Origin: Aradus depressus
Lineage: Eukaryota; Arthropoda; Insecta; Hemiptera; Aradidae
DNA: 64,000 bases
NCBI GenBank assembly: GCA_963662175.1
Contig: OY759223.1
Span: 25,576,323 to 25,640,322 of the forward strand
Direction of reading: 5' to 3'
The notes under the pieces are model-generated. The model saw only the letters and a list, made by a program, of their open reading frames with translations, had not been told where the DNA came from and made no database searches. Below are positions 15,101 through 28,100 of the stretch, one piece after another (the first letter of the stretch is position 1; each line of letters begins with the position of its first letter). Both the position numbers and the translations under genes were made by a program.

Positions 15101-18100
15101 ACACAAATACTTCTTAAAAATAGTGTAAAAATAATACTGTAGTGACCTTGAAACATAAAAATATGTTGAAAATTTTGATTTCTATTTTCGGACCCATTAC
15201 AATAACTTCCCTACATGATGGGAAATTAATAAATTCTAGTAAATTATTTACAACGATTTTTTAGAAGAGATGCGTTAACTTTCTCCAGCAGTATCTATCT
15301 TATTATATATAATATATTGACCTGGTTGATATGTTCAGCGCCAGTCCATGTGAAGCTACAGGTGTCGTTGCAGCAGATGATATGAAGTGGTGACAGGTCT
15401 GGGTTGGAGCCTCGGGGGAACACCATCGCTTCAAGGCCTTCTTTGTCGACGATTTCTGTATCCTCGGAGTTGACTACTATCACAAATTGTTTAGATGTGA
15501 TACCAATATAATACCATTTATTTCAGTAATTTCTAATTGAATCATAATGGTATTCACAGGTAAATTTCACATATAGATGATACAGGGTTTTTAAGCCCTT
15601 TTATTCTCAAAACCATTTTTTTTTTTAAATTTAATAGAGAAGATCTAAACACAAAAACCCCAATAACTCCTTAAGTAATGAAGGTAACGACATGAAATTT
15701 AATGTGAATAAAAATCCCATAGGGACGATACCTATCAATTTTTAGCCAAATCGGACAAAGGGAAGTGAGAGATCAGAGGAGGCCTGAATCAAAAACCCGA
15801 ATAAATGTCGATGTAAATAATGTATCTATCAACACGACATTTAGTAGGTTAAGTGGGCTTTCACACGAGACACTCAATGTCCCTGACGTCAGAGACACAG
15901 TTCCACCAGTTCTCCGTCCCACGACCGTCTTGAGTTCATCCATCCCCCATCAGGTAGGATTATTCGTTCTGGAGATCATTAGGAAATGAATTTTGTAATT
16001 TTGATGCGCTACGTGGTGGCGGATGTCTTTTAGACAAAAAAAGTACATTGAGACTTTTTAATACCTAACTTTTATATAAAATGCTGGATCCGGAGGAGTT
16101 GGTTGCTGTTTAATGATTTTGTTCGAATATTCTTCTATTTGAACATCCATAAAGCCGGCCTTTCACGGACCAGCTCTATAAAATGTTCAGTATCGAAATT
16201 CATACTATTTTTTTTTTTAAATAAAAATGGCAGTGGCTAGGAACACGCGTGTCCACGTGAACGATCTCATATAACTGAAGGTCTCACAAGTGACCGAGAC
16301 ACAGCTGTGTGTACTGTGTGGGAGACACTGAAACCGATGGCACTATACACCCTCGCCCCATCTGAATGCTCCCATTTAGTTCTTTGTTTCGACGGTGTCT
16401 TCAGGTCGAACACTGAGTGTCTTTTGTGAAAGGGGCCTAATTCAATAATCCACGAGCAAGACGCCTACTGATTTTCAACCAAATCAGTATTGGGTTCAGA
16501 GGGAAAGCTGTTTTTTTTTTAATTTACGCTGGACGTTTTTAATCATTGGTTATGTGTATTGGGACCCGGTATGAAGTGACCTAGCATAAATGAGGCTTAA
16601 GAAAATTACTTACATTTGAGTTCAGTGTTGTTCGGTTTGGAGAACCAAGCAGAGAGGACGTTCTTGAGTCGTTCTTCTGTAGTGGCTGTAGAAGTAGGGG
16701 GTGGTGGTGGGGGTGGCGGAGTAGGAGGTGACTGTGGCTTGGAGACGAGGGAGAGGATTGTCTCAAAGAGGACCAGACCCGCCTGATAGGCACGACAGGC
16801 CACCGAAAGCATCAGCGGCGTTTCACCCTGCGCGTCTCTACAACAGAAACATTTAAAAAATAAGAAATCATTGCTTCAAGAAATTATAATTATATATGAA
16901 CAGAATAGCATATAATGGGAGCTCAATCCCTCAGTTTGTTCCGGCTTACGCCATCGTCAGCACAAAGTTCAAAAGTGACATTTAAGTTTGCTGTTTTCCT
17001 ATTTATACAACCCTCAGGTTACCTGAGATTACCAAGGCTGTGATATCCTATCTTATAGGGAAGTCCTGCCTCAGCAGAACATTTACAAATATTTGAGTTG
17101 TAAGTAATATAACAAAATCAAGAAAATATAATAGAAATTAAAAAAAAAAAAAAACTAAAGAGCGTTTACAGTAGAAAATAGTATACATAAGAAATATGAC
17201 ATTAGAGGAAATCGAATTTTGTCATGTAAATAAAGAACTCAGTACTTGACAATGTTTCGAAAACTATTTATTTCCTTCTTCAAGACCTTATTATGACTGA
17301 GTGAATGAATTTGGTGAATGAGGTAAGTGTTTGTTCACAAATAAATAGTTTCCAAAATATTGACCAAATACTGTTTTTTATTTAAACGACTCAACTTCGA
17401 TCGACTATGGATGCCTGGTTTATAATGATCTGAGCAAGGGACATAAAAGCAAACTCCAATGTATCCTGAACACTCACGTCAGATTTGTTTTCGATGTTCC
17501 TTGAGACGCTCATATTTCGCCCTGATACTACGAGTTGAAATGGCTCTAACCCTCCTACCGCCGAAGCTACCTCCTAGGCTCCTTCCTCTTCCTTAAATCC
17601 ACAGAACCCTACTACCTCTACCAAATGTTTCAATTCCAGTCCTCTGACCATCATAGACACGCGAGATGTTCTTGAGACATAATGTCAAATGACTTAATTA
17701 TATAGTGTTAATACTGAATAATGGGTATTGATATGAGGGTATATATTATATTTGTGCATAGTATCCGTTAATTTCCATCTGAGTTTTAAAAAAGGACACC
17801 TGCTTATATTCTGGAAGTTTGATAAAATAGATTTATTTTATTATTTTTTTAAGAATACTTATTCATAAATAATACGAAAAATATAAATATCAATTTATGG
17901 CAAAAAACTTTGTTGACCAGTGTAATGAATGGACAGCAAAACATTAAAGATATATGAAGATACAAAACGATGAAGGATACTTACTTGGCCTGTAGTAAAG
18001 CCGGGAGATGAGGATGAAGAGCGGGCGACTCACAGAGCAACTTGAGAGCCAATAAAGCATTGGTTCTCCGTTCGGATGGATCTGGAAGCACGGGTGGGGG

Positions 18101-21100
18101 CGGGGGTGCTTTCAATCCCTCCCTGATTCCGACTATCAGAGACTCCTCATCGCTCACCTCGAGGAAGGGGTCTGGGGGCCAACCTGAGAGGACACCCTCC
18201 TCCTGGGGGCTGCTGTCTGTGGGCTCCGTCCCGCCCCCGGCTGAGGCTGTACCACCGCCAGTCCCGCCCCCGCCTGTTCCACCGCCGCCACTACCGCTAC
18301 CTACAACAGACAACACCAGAACATCAGCTTCCGGGGGCCCTGGCTCTTGGAGTGAGCTGGGTGAAAGGCGAAAAAGAGAGACTCAGAAAGACGGAGGATG
18401 GCTTGTGTAGAGGAGGCAGGAAGATGAAGGAAAGTCAAGTCGGAAAGTTGGGAAAATTGGCAACTTTCTGTTAACCCGGGAATCAAAACAATGATGAAAT
18501 TTATACTTATTTATTGTATATTTATTTATTAATTTAAAACACTTATTTATTGTTTAATTTTAATTTATTATTAATTAGGCCCAGTGTTTGGCAACACAAA
18601 ATCACGATCTGTAACCGGATTCCCAAAAAGGTATAAGGGGGGAAATGTTTCTAAGTTGGAAGACCATGAAGACTCATGGTGTGTAGGTATGCATGCTTCC
18701 TTACTGAGCTCAAGATCGCGGGTTCAAAACTCGGCCGAGGTCCTTAGTTTATTTTATCTGGGAGGTAAAATAAACTTCAGTACGCCGTATTTCGGATGGG
18801 ACGTTAAGCGATGGTCCCGAACCTGTACTATATCAGATACTCGTTAAAGACCCCTGCCCTAGGTGTATACTCCCATCCTATACTCCCATAGTAGAGGGCT
18901 CATGTCCACCTGAGTGACGAAAGAGCGCTCTGGTAGTAGGCTTAAAGTTAAAGCCCGACATGAGTCACAGCAACTATTACAATTCCACTGTTTAATTGTA
19001 CAAGCGTATTTGCGCGAACGAATAGACCCTAGTGTTCATGTGTTTCAACATATAAAGATTACATTTTGCCTACAATCTTTAGTAGCTCACACAAGAAAAA
19101 AAAAAAAAAAAGTGCGAAAACTAAGCCCCTTGATTCCCGGGTTAAAGGGATATGACCAGGGATTCTACTAACCTGTTCGGACGACGGCAGCCGACGCCCG
19201 ACGCATAACTTCCCTCAGATTAACTGATCTTGAAGACCAAGAAATCACATTACTGGAATCTGTTGTGGTTCCACTAGAAACTGCAGGGATTTCTAAAATG
19301 TAAGTAACAAATTAATAAAGCCAGAAGAAACAAAAGAAAAAAAGAAGACCAATTTTTTTTTTTGTGGACTTTCGAAAGACTTTGAAAACGGACCGAAATG
19401 GACTCTAGGAGGTTCGCGATCTGATCGCAGCCATGTTCAGTTATGAACAGAGTACGTGATTACCATCGAGTGACCGAGTCTGCCGGCGGTTACAGTCACA
19501 CTTCGGAAAATTCTAGAACTTATAAAACATTCGAGTTGTGTAACTGCGTTATTTTTAAGTTCGAACTAAGTTGAAGTTAAAATAAAGACAAACATCGGAA
19601 TTTTATCCTTGGGGCATAAGAAAGACATCCCTCTCTCCAATTGTTCAAAAAGAGATTATCAATAATTTCTCGTTGCAGCCCAACCCAAAAGCCGCTGGGA
19701 AGTGTGTCAACAGAGGCAAAGCGGTCTGTGGTCGGTCCAATAGTAGTTATTTTGACTCATGCCAGGGCTTAAACAACGAGATCACATCGCCTACTACCAG
19801 AGCGCTCTATCGATGCTCTGGTGTTCATAACCCCGACTCTACAATGGGAATCCTAAATTTTGCTTACCCAAGTACCTGACATAGTATAGGCTCGGTCTGA
19901 CGTCCCATCCGAAGTAAAGTGTTCTCACATTTTTTTTTTATACCTCCCAGATTTAAAAAAAAAAAACCTAAGGGCCTCGGCCGGGTTTCAAGAGTCGGTC
20001 CATTATGTATGAAGTTGCAGTTTTCACTCAAGTGGGAACCCTACACCTTAATAAATGTGAAATAAAATTACAAAGAAAAAAAGTAATTATTCATAACGAA
20101 ATAACAACAATATGACCCTCTATGTGGCGCAGATAGCTGCTTCGTAATGTGAAGGTTCCCGAATCAATTCCTGGTACTTTTTTTCTTAAATTTGTTCAAT
20201 TGTTGAATCATTAGTTCTACTGCCGTTACAGAAGAGTTAATGTCAGTAACCAGTAAAAAGCTCATCATTTCTGCCCGATTTGAAAGTACACAAGAATGTT
20301 AAACCAAACAAAAACAAGAAACAAGAATATACCACGTTATTTGGATTTGTACGATGTGTGTATGTCTGTACGACAAGGCCTGTTTTCTTATGTTTTTTTT
20401 TTTTCTTTATTTAATAATCAAAATAGCAAAATTACCTGAATTGTTCTTAGTGAGGTGTCTCATCATAGTTTTATATTGGTTATGATTATAATTGAAATAA
20501 TATATAACATAATATATGAGAATTATTATCATTGGTTCAATTTAAGTTGGCAGAAGGGCCGTCATTGAGGATATCACATCCTCTGGTTGTTCCGACATTA
20601 TAGAGTAACAGTCACAAGAGACAGAGTGTGAGAGAGAGGGTATGATTAAGAGAGACATTAGAACGGGAGATGCATGCCATACCTGCCAACTCAAAATGAA
20701 CCAAATGCACTTATCATAAGAAGGTGGTTACCAGTTTCTGTGTCTTTATTCGTTGTAGGGGTGCACATGGAGACACACGCGTGCAGAATGTTGCGGTTAC
20801 CATCGCATCTTTCATTCAGTATCGTCTGTAACGTCTCTTCACCACCTGAAAAAAATATTCAAAACTAATGATCAAAATTATATTCAAAACTTTTTAAAAA
20901 CTAGAAATTCAATGCAACTGATATAAAAACAAGTGATAGGAGTGGTTTATTCAAAATTTTTGCCAAATGTCACCAAAAGATTTTGAATTCTTAACTTTGC
21001 TAATCGGTCCAATAATTTGTAAGCTTGTAAATTTGTTGTAATGGAACTTATGTGATGCTTGCCATAGTCCTGGGCTTTAGTTTGTAAAACTCAATTAATT

Positions 21101-24100
21101 CTAAACTTTTTTCGTTGTCCCACTCCATAAATGTTGTTGATTCAGTATTTAAAAATTAGATGTGACCTCCAGTAAATAATGGTGAATAAAACAATGAATT
21201 TTTTTGATGTACCGACCCCAGTTGTACCGAACAGATACTTGCAAACGTTTGCACGTGTGCGTAGTTCGTGTCACCACCAAACAAGTATACATTTGCAAAT
21301 ATTTGCAAACATTCTTAAACGTTTTGCGCGCTTGGTGGATACGCACCTTTATGGTCCCCTTGATGTTTTGAAAACTTTCGCTGATGTCTGCCTGAACGAG
21401 ATTAGAGCTTCGTGAGTGCTTTAATTCGGAAACTATTGTAGCAATCATCTTGAAATTTGAGACGAAGATGCGAGATACATACCGAAAACTGTTCAGAAAA
21501 TACCTATTGAAAACCTTTTTCAAGACGTTTATTCTTTGTAAGTCTTATCAAAAATATTTCATATTAAATTTCAGATATGACCAATACGAAGAAAGTTATA
21601 GCGTTCCAAAGAATGTACAATAAAGTACTGTAGGAAATAGTTTAAAGTAATGTTTATATTGTGATCCATAGCAACGAATTTTAAAATATTATAATATATA
21701 AATATATACTTTATCCGTTTAAATTAGGGGTGTAAAACTATCGATGGAAATATCGATAGTATCAATATTTTTAAACTACCGAGGCTATCGGGTTTTTGAA
21801 ACTATCCGTAGTACTATCGAAATATTTCTTTTAAGCAGAAGTGACGTAAAGTCACTATGCTCATGTAAGGCACACATGTACCATGTGAGTTATTTAAAAA
21901 AGACAAATAAACAAGATGTCGTAAAGTATAAGTAGGTACCTATATTTCTTTTACGAATTCGACTAGGCCGAATGGTTGAAAATCAATGGCTATGTATGAA
22001 ACGATTTAAGAGAATCCTGTACCTCTCGGAGTTTCTTTCGTATGTTTTTGTTGAACTCAAATAAAAACGAATTCCACTTCCACTACCTCTATTCTCTACT
22101 GTCTGTAGGTGTGTACAAGGCTTTACCGTTGTAATCGCTGTGATGTTTTCTCAACAAGTGATCCTTCAAACTGGAAGTGTTCCCGGAAGTTCTGTATTTG
22201 GCACTGCACAAACGACATTGTCAGTTTTTTTGGACCCACATCTTTATCGAAGTAACTCTACACATCGGACTTACGTTTACGACTCATTTTTCAGTTGAAA
22301 ACAACAAAGCACGCTACAAGAACAGTAAAAGTAACCTTCCTTCGATTTAGTGGATCCCTGAAATACGAAGTCCGATTGTATCGATAGTTTACCACCAATA
22401 TCACACTATCGATTATTAAATTCGTTGCTATGCATGACACAATATAAACATTACACTAAACTATTTCCTACAGAACTTTATTGTACAACAATTTGCAGCG
22501 CTATTAATTTGTTCGTATTGGTATTATTTCAAATCTGAGAGCATATTGATAGTTGGAAATTTTTTGATAGGACACAGTTTTTGCGTGAAGCATAATATAT
22601 GCATATAGCCATAACAAAACTTTGTATTAACTTTCATACTGGCATTACTGGGTATAAGAAATTCATTTTAGAATTACGCTGTGCAATAAAACCAAAAAAA
22701 CCGCTGATGTCAACGCATTATTTTCTTATTACCTCCTACGATTTTTTTTGTTATTCAATGAACCCGATCGATTGAAACTTTAGACGAAATCTGATTGCAA
22801 GGAAACCATAAAAGTTACTACGCAACTTAAACAACAATTTTGACTAGTCCAATTAATAACAATTTTAAATTTGACTTACGAGAATCATGTTCCAAACTGA
22901 GAAGGATGTGTTTAACATTGTCAATGTCACATCGGAGAATGGAGGGCATCAATGACTGAGGTTGAATGGCCAGGATGATGACAGCCGCCTGGGACTTGAG
23001 AGAGGTATTATTGGAGGGAAGTGCATAGGGGGCAGCAGCCAGACACCGGAGAGGAGCCAGATCCAGCCATTGACAGTCACGGATCGAGTCCACTGAGTCT
23101 TTGGCCAGGGGACATAGGGTTGAGTTCCCGTCTCGAAGTAGGATCACACTGTCCGACATCTGTCATCATATAAACAAATTAATTAGTTATATTAAATAGT
23201 TACATTTTACTTTTTTATCAGCCGGAATCACAATGTCCCACATCTGCCAGTTTATAAAAAAAAATTGTCGGTGAATCACCGTACGTACGGGAAGTACATG
23301 GACCCCAAGAACCAATCGCCCGTTTGCGCTAATATTCATTAGTTTACTTACATAGGGGCTCCTAAATCCTCACACTAAATTTTGTGTCGATACATTCCTT
23401 ACATCGCCATTTATTTATTAGGGTTTTTGAATTGAGCCCCCCTCTGATCTCTCTTCCTTTCTGCCGATTTCGCTCAAAATTAATAAGTAGCGTCCTTGTG
23501 GGGTTTTGAATTCACATAGAAATTTTATGTCGATACATTAATTATATCGGCAGTTAATGAGGTTTTCGAAAGGAGCCCTCTCTGATTCCCCCCTTCCTTT
23601 CTGCCGATTCCGCTTAAAATTAGTAAGTGCCGTCTTTGTAGAGTTTTGAATTCACATATGAAATATTATGTCGTTACATTAATTATATCGGCAGTTAATG
23701 AGGTTTTTGAATTGAACCCTCTCTGATTCCCCCCTTCTTTTCTGTCGATTCCGCTGAAAATTAGTAAGTGTCGTCCTTATGGAATTTCGAATTCATATAT
23801 GACATTTTGGGTCGATAAATTCATTACAACGGCAGTTATTAGGGTATTAGAGTTAAGCCTCTCCTCTAATCCGAGTTACAAGCCCGGGCATGAGTCATAA
23901 AAACTAACGACCTATGAAATACAAAAAATTCAGTAGAGCTAACGTACCTCTCCAGTTGACGTAAGAGAAATATTGGAAGGTTCAAGCCCTATAAATGATT
24001 CAGTGTCCGATGGAAATGGACAATCTTGTTCAATCCGGCCTGTCGTTAAATTGAACAGCATGTAGCTGAGTCTAGTGTTGTTTTTCACAATAGCATGTAA

Positions 24101-25085
24101 ACCTATAACAAGTTACAAAAATGGATTAGTTTAAATACAACACATAAATAATAAAAGTCAATAAACTACATAGTAGCTTCATGGAACAGTGACCTCGCGA
24201 AAATATGAGAAAATTGAATATATTCCAAGATTTAAAGCAGGGCAGACTTATCGACTTATTTGCCAACCTGTTCATACAATTCACAAAAACAAGAGAAATA
24301 TTACTCTAAAATTAAAAACAAAATTAAATAAAACTGTGTTCAAACGCTGCTATGACGGGAAATAATAGAAGTACATGAAATGAAACTTTAGGCGCATCGA
24401 CTGCAGAGGCCATTAGCGCCAGCACAACTATTATTATAGTAGATAGGGTGACATAATGTGGCTAAGGCTATCTTTCTGGATATAAGCTATTCCTCCGCGA
24501 ATGGCACCATATCATTTGTTGATAATACAGTCCGGTGTTTCGCAAGAATTGCATCAGCTGGGATGTATAGGCCGAGCTATCTTTCAGCACTGCTCGAGCA
24601 TCGTGAGGCAATCCATCTCTTTCTCGGTAGGATTTGAGAGCTTCACAGGATTGTATTATGTGGAAAACAGAAAGTTCTTCCTCGCATAGTGGACATCTCC
24701 GCATCAACATGTGGACATGTGTTAGCCAAGTGTGCCCGATTCTTAGCCTCATCAGGACCATTCTTTCTTTTCGGGAAAGAGACGTCACATCAGCAGTGTC
24801 GATTCGAGGTTTAACCGACCCCAGAAAATTATTAAATTCCTCCCATTGCTGTTGCCATTTATGTTTGATGGCCAATTTGAGTGCCTGCTTGATGTCTGCA
24901 GGTATTGCTTGAATATATTGTAAGAAACTGTATTGCTATTCAATTTAAATATCTTATATCAAGTAATGCAATTTCAAATATTTACTACATAAAATAAATT
25001 TTATACCTAAAAAAAAAAAAAAAATAGGTACCATCAAAATGTACCTAGTAGTACTATCTAAAAAACGAATAAAATAATTTCACCT

Positions 25086-25122
<37 letters not shown>

Positions 25123-28100
25123 AGTCCTACCTTAACATACATAGCAAATATTTGAGTTGTCTGAGAGTTGTTTTAAATAAATTAATAAATAGAAAAACAA
25201 ATAAGAAATTTACCTAGTCCGTCTACAGTCACAGCTAAAATTTGTCCAATGCTATCTCCAATGTTAATTCGTCTAGGAGTCCTCTGGAAGCAGTCAGGAG
25301 CTCTGGACGTAGTGTTTGTCTTGACCACCTGAAAAACAATTTACACATAGAAAAATAGAACAGAAAAAAAAGTTGTCGGTGAATCTCCGGCAATGTACTT
25401 CCCCAGAACGAATTGATCAATTTTTCGCTCTCCTTCCAAAACTAGTCGACCGTTTGCGCTAATATTCAACAGTTGACTTAGATAAGGGCTCCCAAATCCT
25501 TATACTAAATTTTGTCTCGATAAATACGGTATTAGGGTTTTTGAATACCCTTATGTCATTGGATTTTGACTTCAAATATGAAATTTCATATCGATACATT
25601 AATTACATCGGCAGTTAATGGGGTTTTTGAGTTGAGGCCCCTCTGATTACCCACTTCCCTTCTCTCGATTCTGCTGAAAATTAGTAAGTGCCATCCTTTT
25701 GGGATTTTGAATGCACATATGAAATTTTGAATCGATACATTCATTACAACGGCAGTTACTAGAGTATTTGAGTTAAGCCACTCTCCTTTTGGTGGATTTG
25801 ATTGAAAAACAATAGGTGTTTCCTGTCGATACGGGAGTTATCGTGTTCACAGACATTTTTTTCATATTTGGAATATTGAGGTCGGAAAAGATGAAATTCC
25901 GTTGAAAACCCCGCATCGAATTTTTGATCGATTAAATATAGTAATAATCTATATCTTAATAATCTTCAGCTTATACTACTGCGACATCCCCGAGCCATGT
26001 AATACCACTCTAGCACTATACGCAGACGACACACTACTTATGTGTCAACATGAAGACCTCCAGACAGCAGTTGACATGTTACAAACTTCTCTCAACCACG
26101 TCTCCAGCTGGTTCGCTCGATGGAAGCTTGTTGAATGCCAGTAAAACACAAGCGAAGATTTTTGCACTTCGCCGATTTTTTACAGAGGACCAGAGTAGGC
26201 TGCGGGTTGACGGACTTCCCATTCCATGGAACCCTAAAGATCAGGCTGTCCGGTACCCTGGTGTATTCTTAGACACACTCTTAGGCTCACATGGAAACTT
26301 CACATCAACACAAAACTTACACAAGCATACACCCGTTTAAAACATCTCTATCCACTCATTAACCGCAACACACCCCTCAAACACTCTTGCACACTGCTCC
26401 TGTACAAAGCGTTACTTCTCCCATTGTTAACATACGCCTGTCCAATATGGCATGGCGCCAGTCCTTCACTCACAACACGACTACAAACATTTCAGAACAA
26501 AATTCTTCGTGTGTCTCTGAATGCACCATGGTTTATCCGAAACAGCCAACTCCATGAGGAACTGGGAGTTCCTCGGGTCGCAGCCTATTTAAGGTCCTTA
26601 GTAGATAACTACCACGGAAGACTAGGTCTGTGTTCTGGAGCAGCCCACTACAATCTTGGCCAGCCTACTCTCCACAGAAGGCTCAAACCAAGATTATACC
26701 AAGACATTATTATTAATTAATTTCATTTTATATTTTCCATTTTATACTTTGTGTGAAGAACCAAGATGTTCTGGTCCAAATAAAGTGTGTTGTTGTTGTT
26801 GTTAAATGACTTCCCCTACACTTCGTAAATCTGGGGTAGTAAAAAAAGTACATATTCTACATAATTTTCTACCTGTATGAAGATTAGTCTAAGCATAGTG
26901 GCCCAACCCTGATTTCAACTATAAAGTAAGAATTGCATTATTATTATTATTATACTGTACCTGTAGTTCGTCTTTTCTAAGCAGTCTACAATCTTGGAAC
27001 ATTCCCGATGTGTCTTCAACCATAGTAACGTCTTTACCCTCCTTACCAGAAGAATCCTTATTCGTTGAACAGGATAAAAATTTCACAGCAGCATACGATC
27101 CATCAACGAATAGTACTTTGGCTAAAAATATATAAATGTTTAAATATTTATCGAAGATTAAATAAAATAAAATTTAAAATGTATTTTCGTAAAATAGATG
27201 AAGAAACTTACCAACAGGAAGACTCTTAACATCTTCGACGAAGACAACATCTCGCAGTGGCCACATGGCTTCATCTTTCTTGTCCTCCTCTTTGACCGTA
27301 ACTCTTTTCGGACGTTCTGCAATGCAAACATCTATTAAAGGTCAGATCATCACACGTCAAGGCAATAGCAAAAGCAAAATACAATCATATATGATATAAT
27401 AAGAGATAAGAATAATTTTTAAAAAATCACCGACAAGGTACTTCCCCAACACGAAATATTGATATTGATAATTGTTATCGCTCTACCTCCAAAACTAATC
27501 AAGTTTGGCCTAAAAATCATGAATCCTCGTACTAAATGTTGTGTTATTTTAATTAATGGGGTTAGAATCAAAATGGTCCAAGTGACATTTTTGAAAAATT
27601 TTTGTTAAGTGCTTAATCGGGTACAAAAATGATAGTTCTGTTCAGGAAAAAAGTTGTACAAGTGAAATCCTAGCCAGTGCTGAGATCTAGTGGCAAATCA
27701 CTTATTCCATTTTGGTGACATGAAAAAGTAAGTTAAACATATCAATAGAGACCTTGAAATTAAGATTTTTAACTTTCACCATAAAAACAGAAGACAAAAT
27801 ATTTCCGGTTTCGATAAATTATAGATTTTTTAAATCAGTTAATAACTTAATGCATAGTTTCTTCAGTTTTAAAATGTCACTTAGACCACTTTGACTCTAA
27901 CCCCGTTAATTACCATCGGCAGTTATTAAAGTTTTTGAACCAAGCCCCCTCCTCTGAACCCCCTTCCCTTCTACCGATTTCGCGGAAAATCTGTCGCTAC
28001 ATTCATTACATTGGCAGTTATTGGCGTTTTTGATCCCCCTTTTCCTTTCGGCCGCGGTTTTTTAATTTAGAAATTTTGTTCCAATACATTAATTACATAA

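Noticed and set aside
18042..18410. 122-codon Ser/Pro-rich plus-strand frame
   Set aside because: It is the antisense of hyd exon 18, whose Gly-rich GC-heavy sequence keeps the opposite strand open.
21149..21523. 124-codon minus-strand frame
   Set aside because: Covers palindromic CAAACGTTTG-type repeats and matches no known protein; likely chance.
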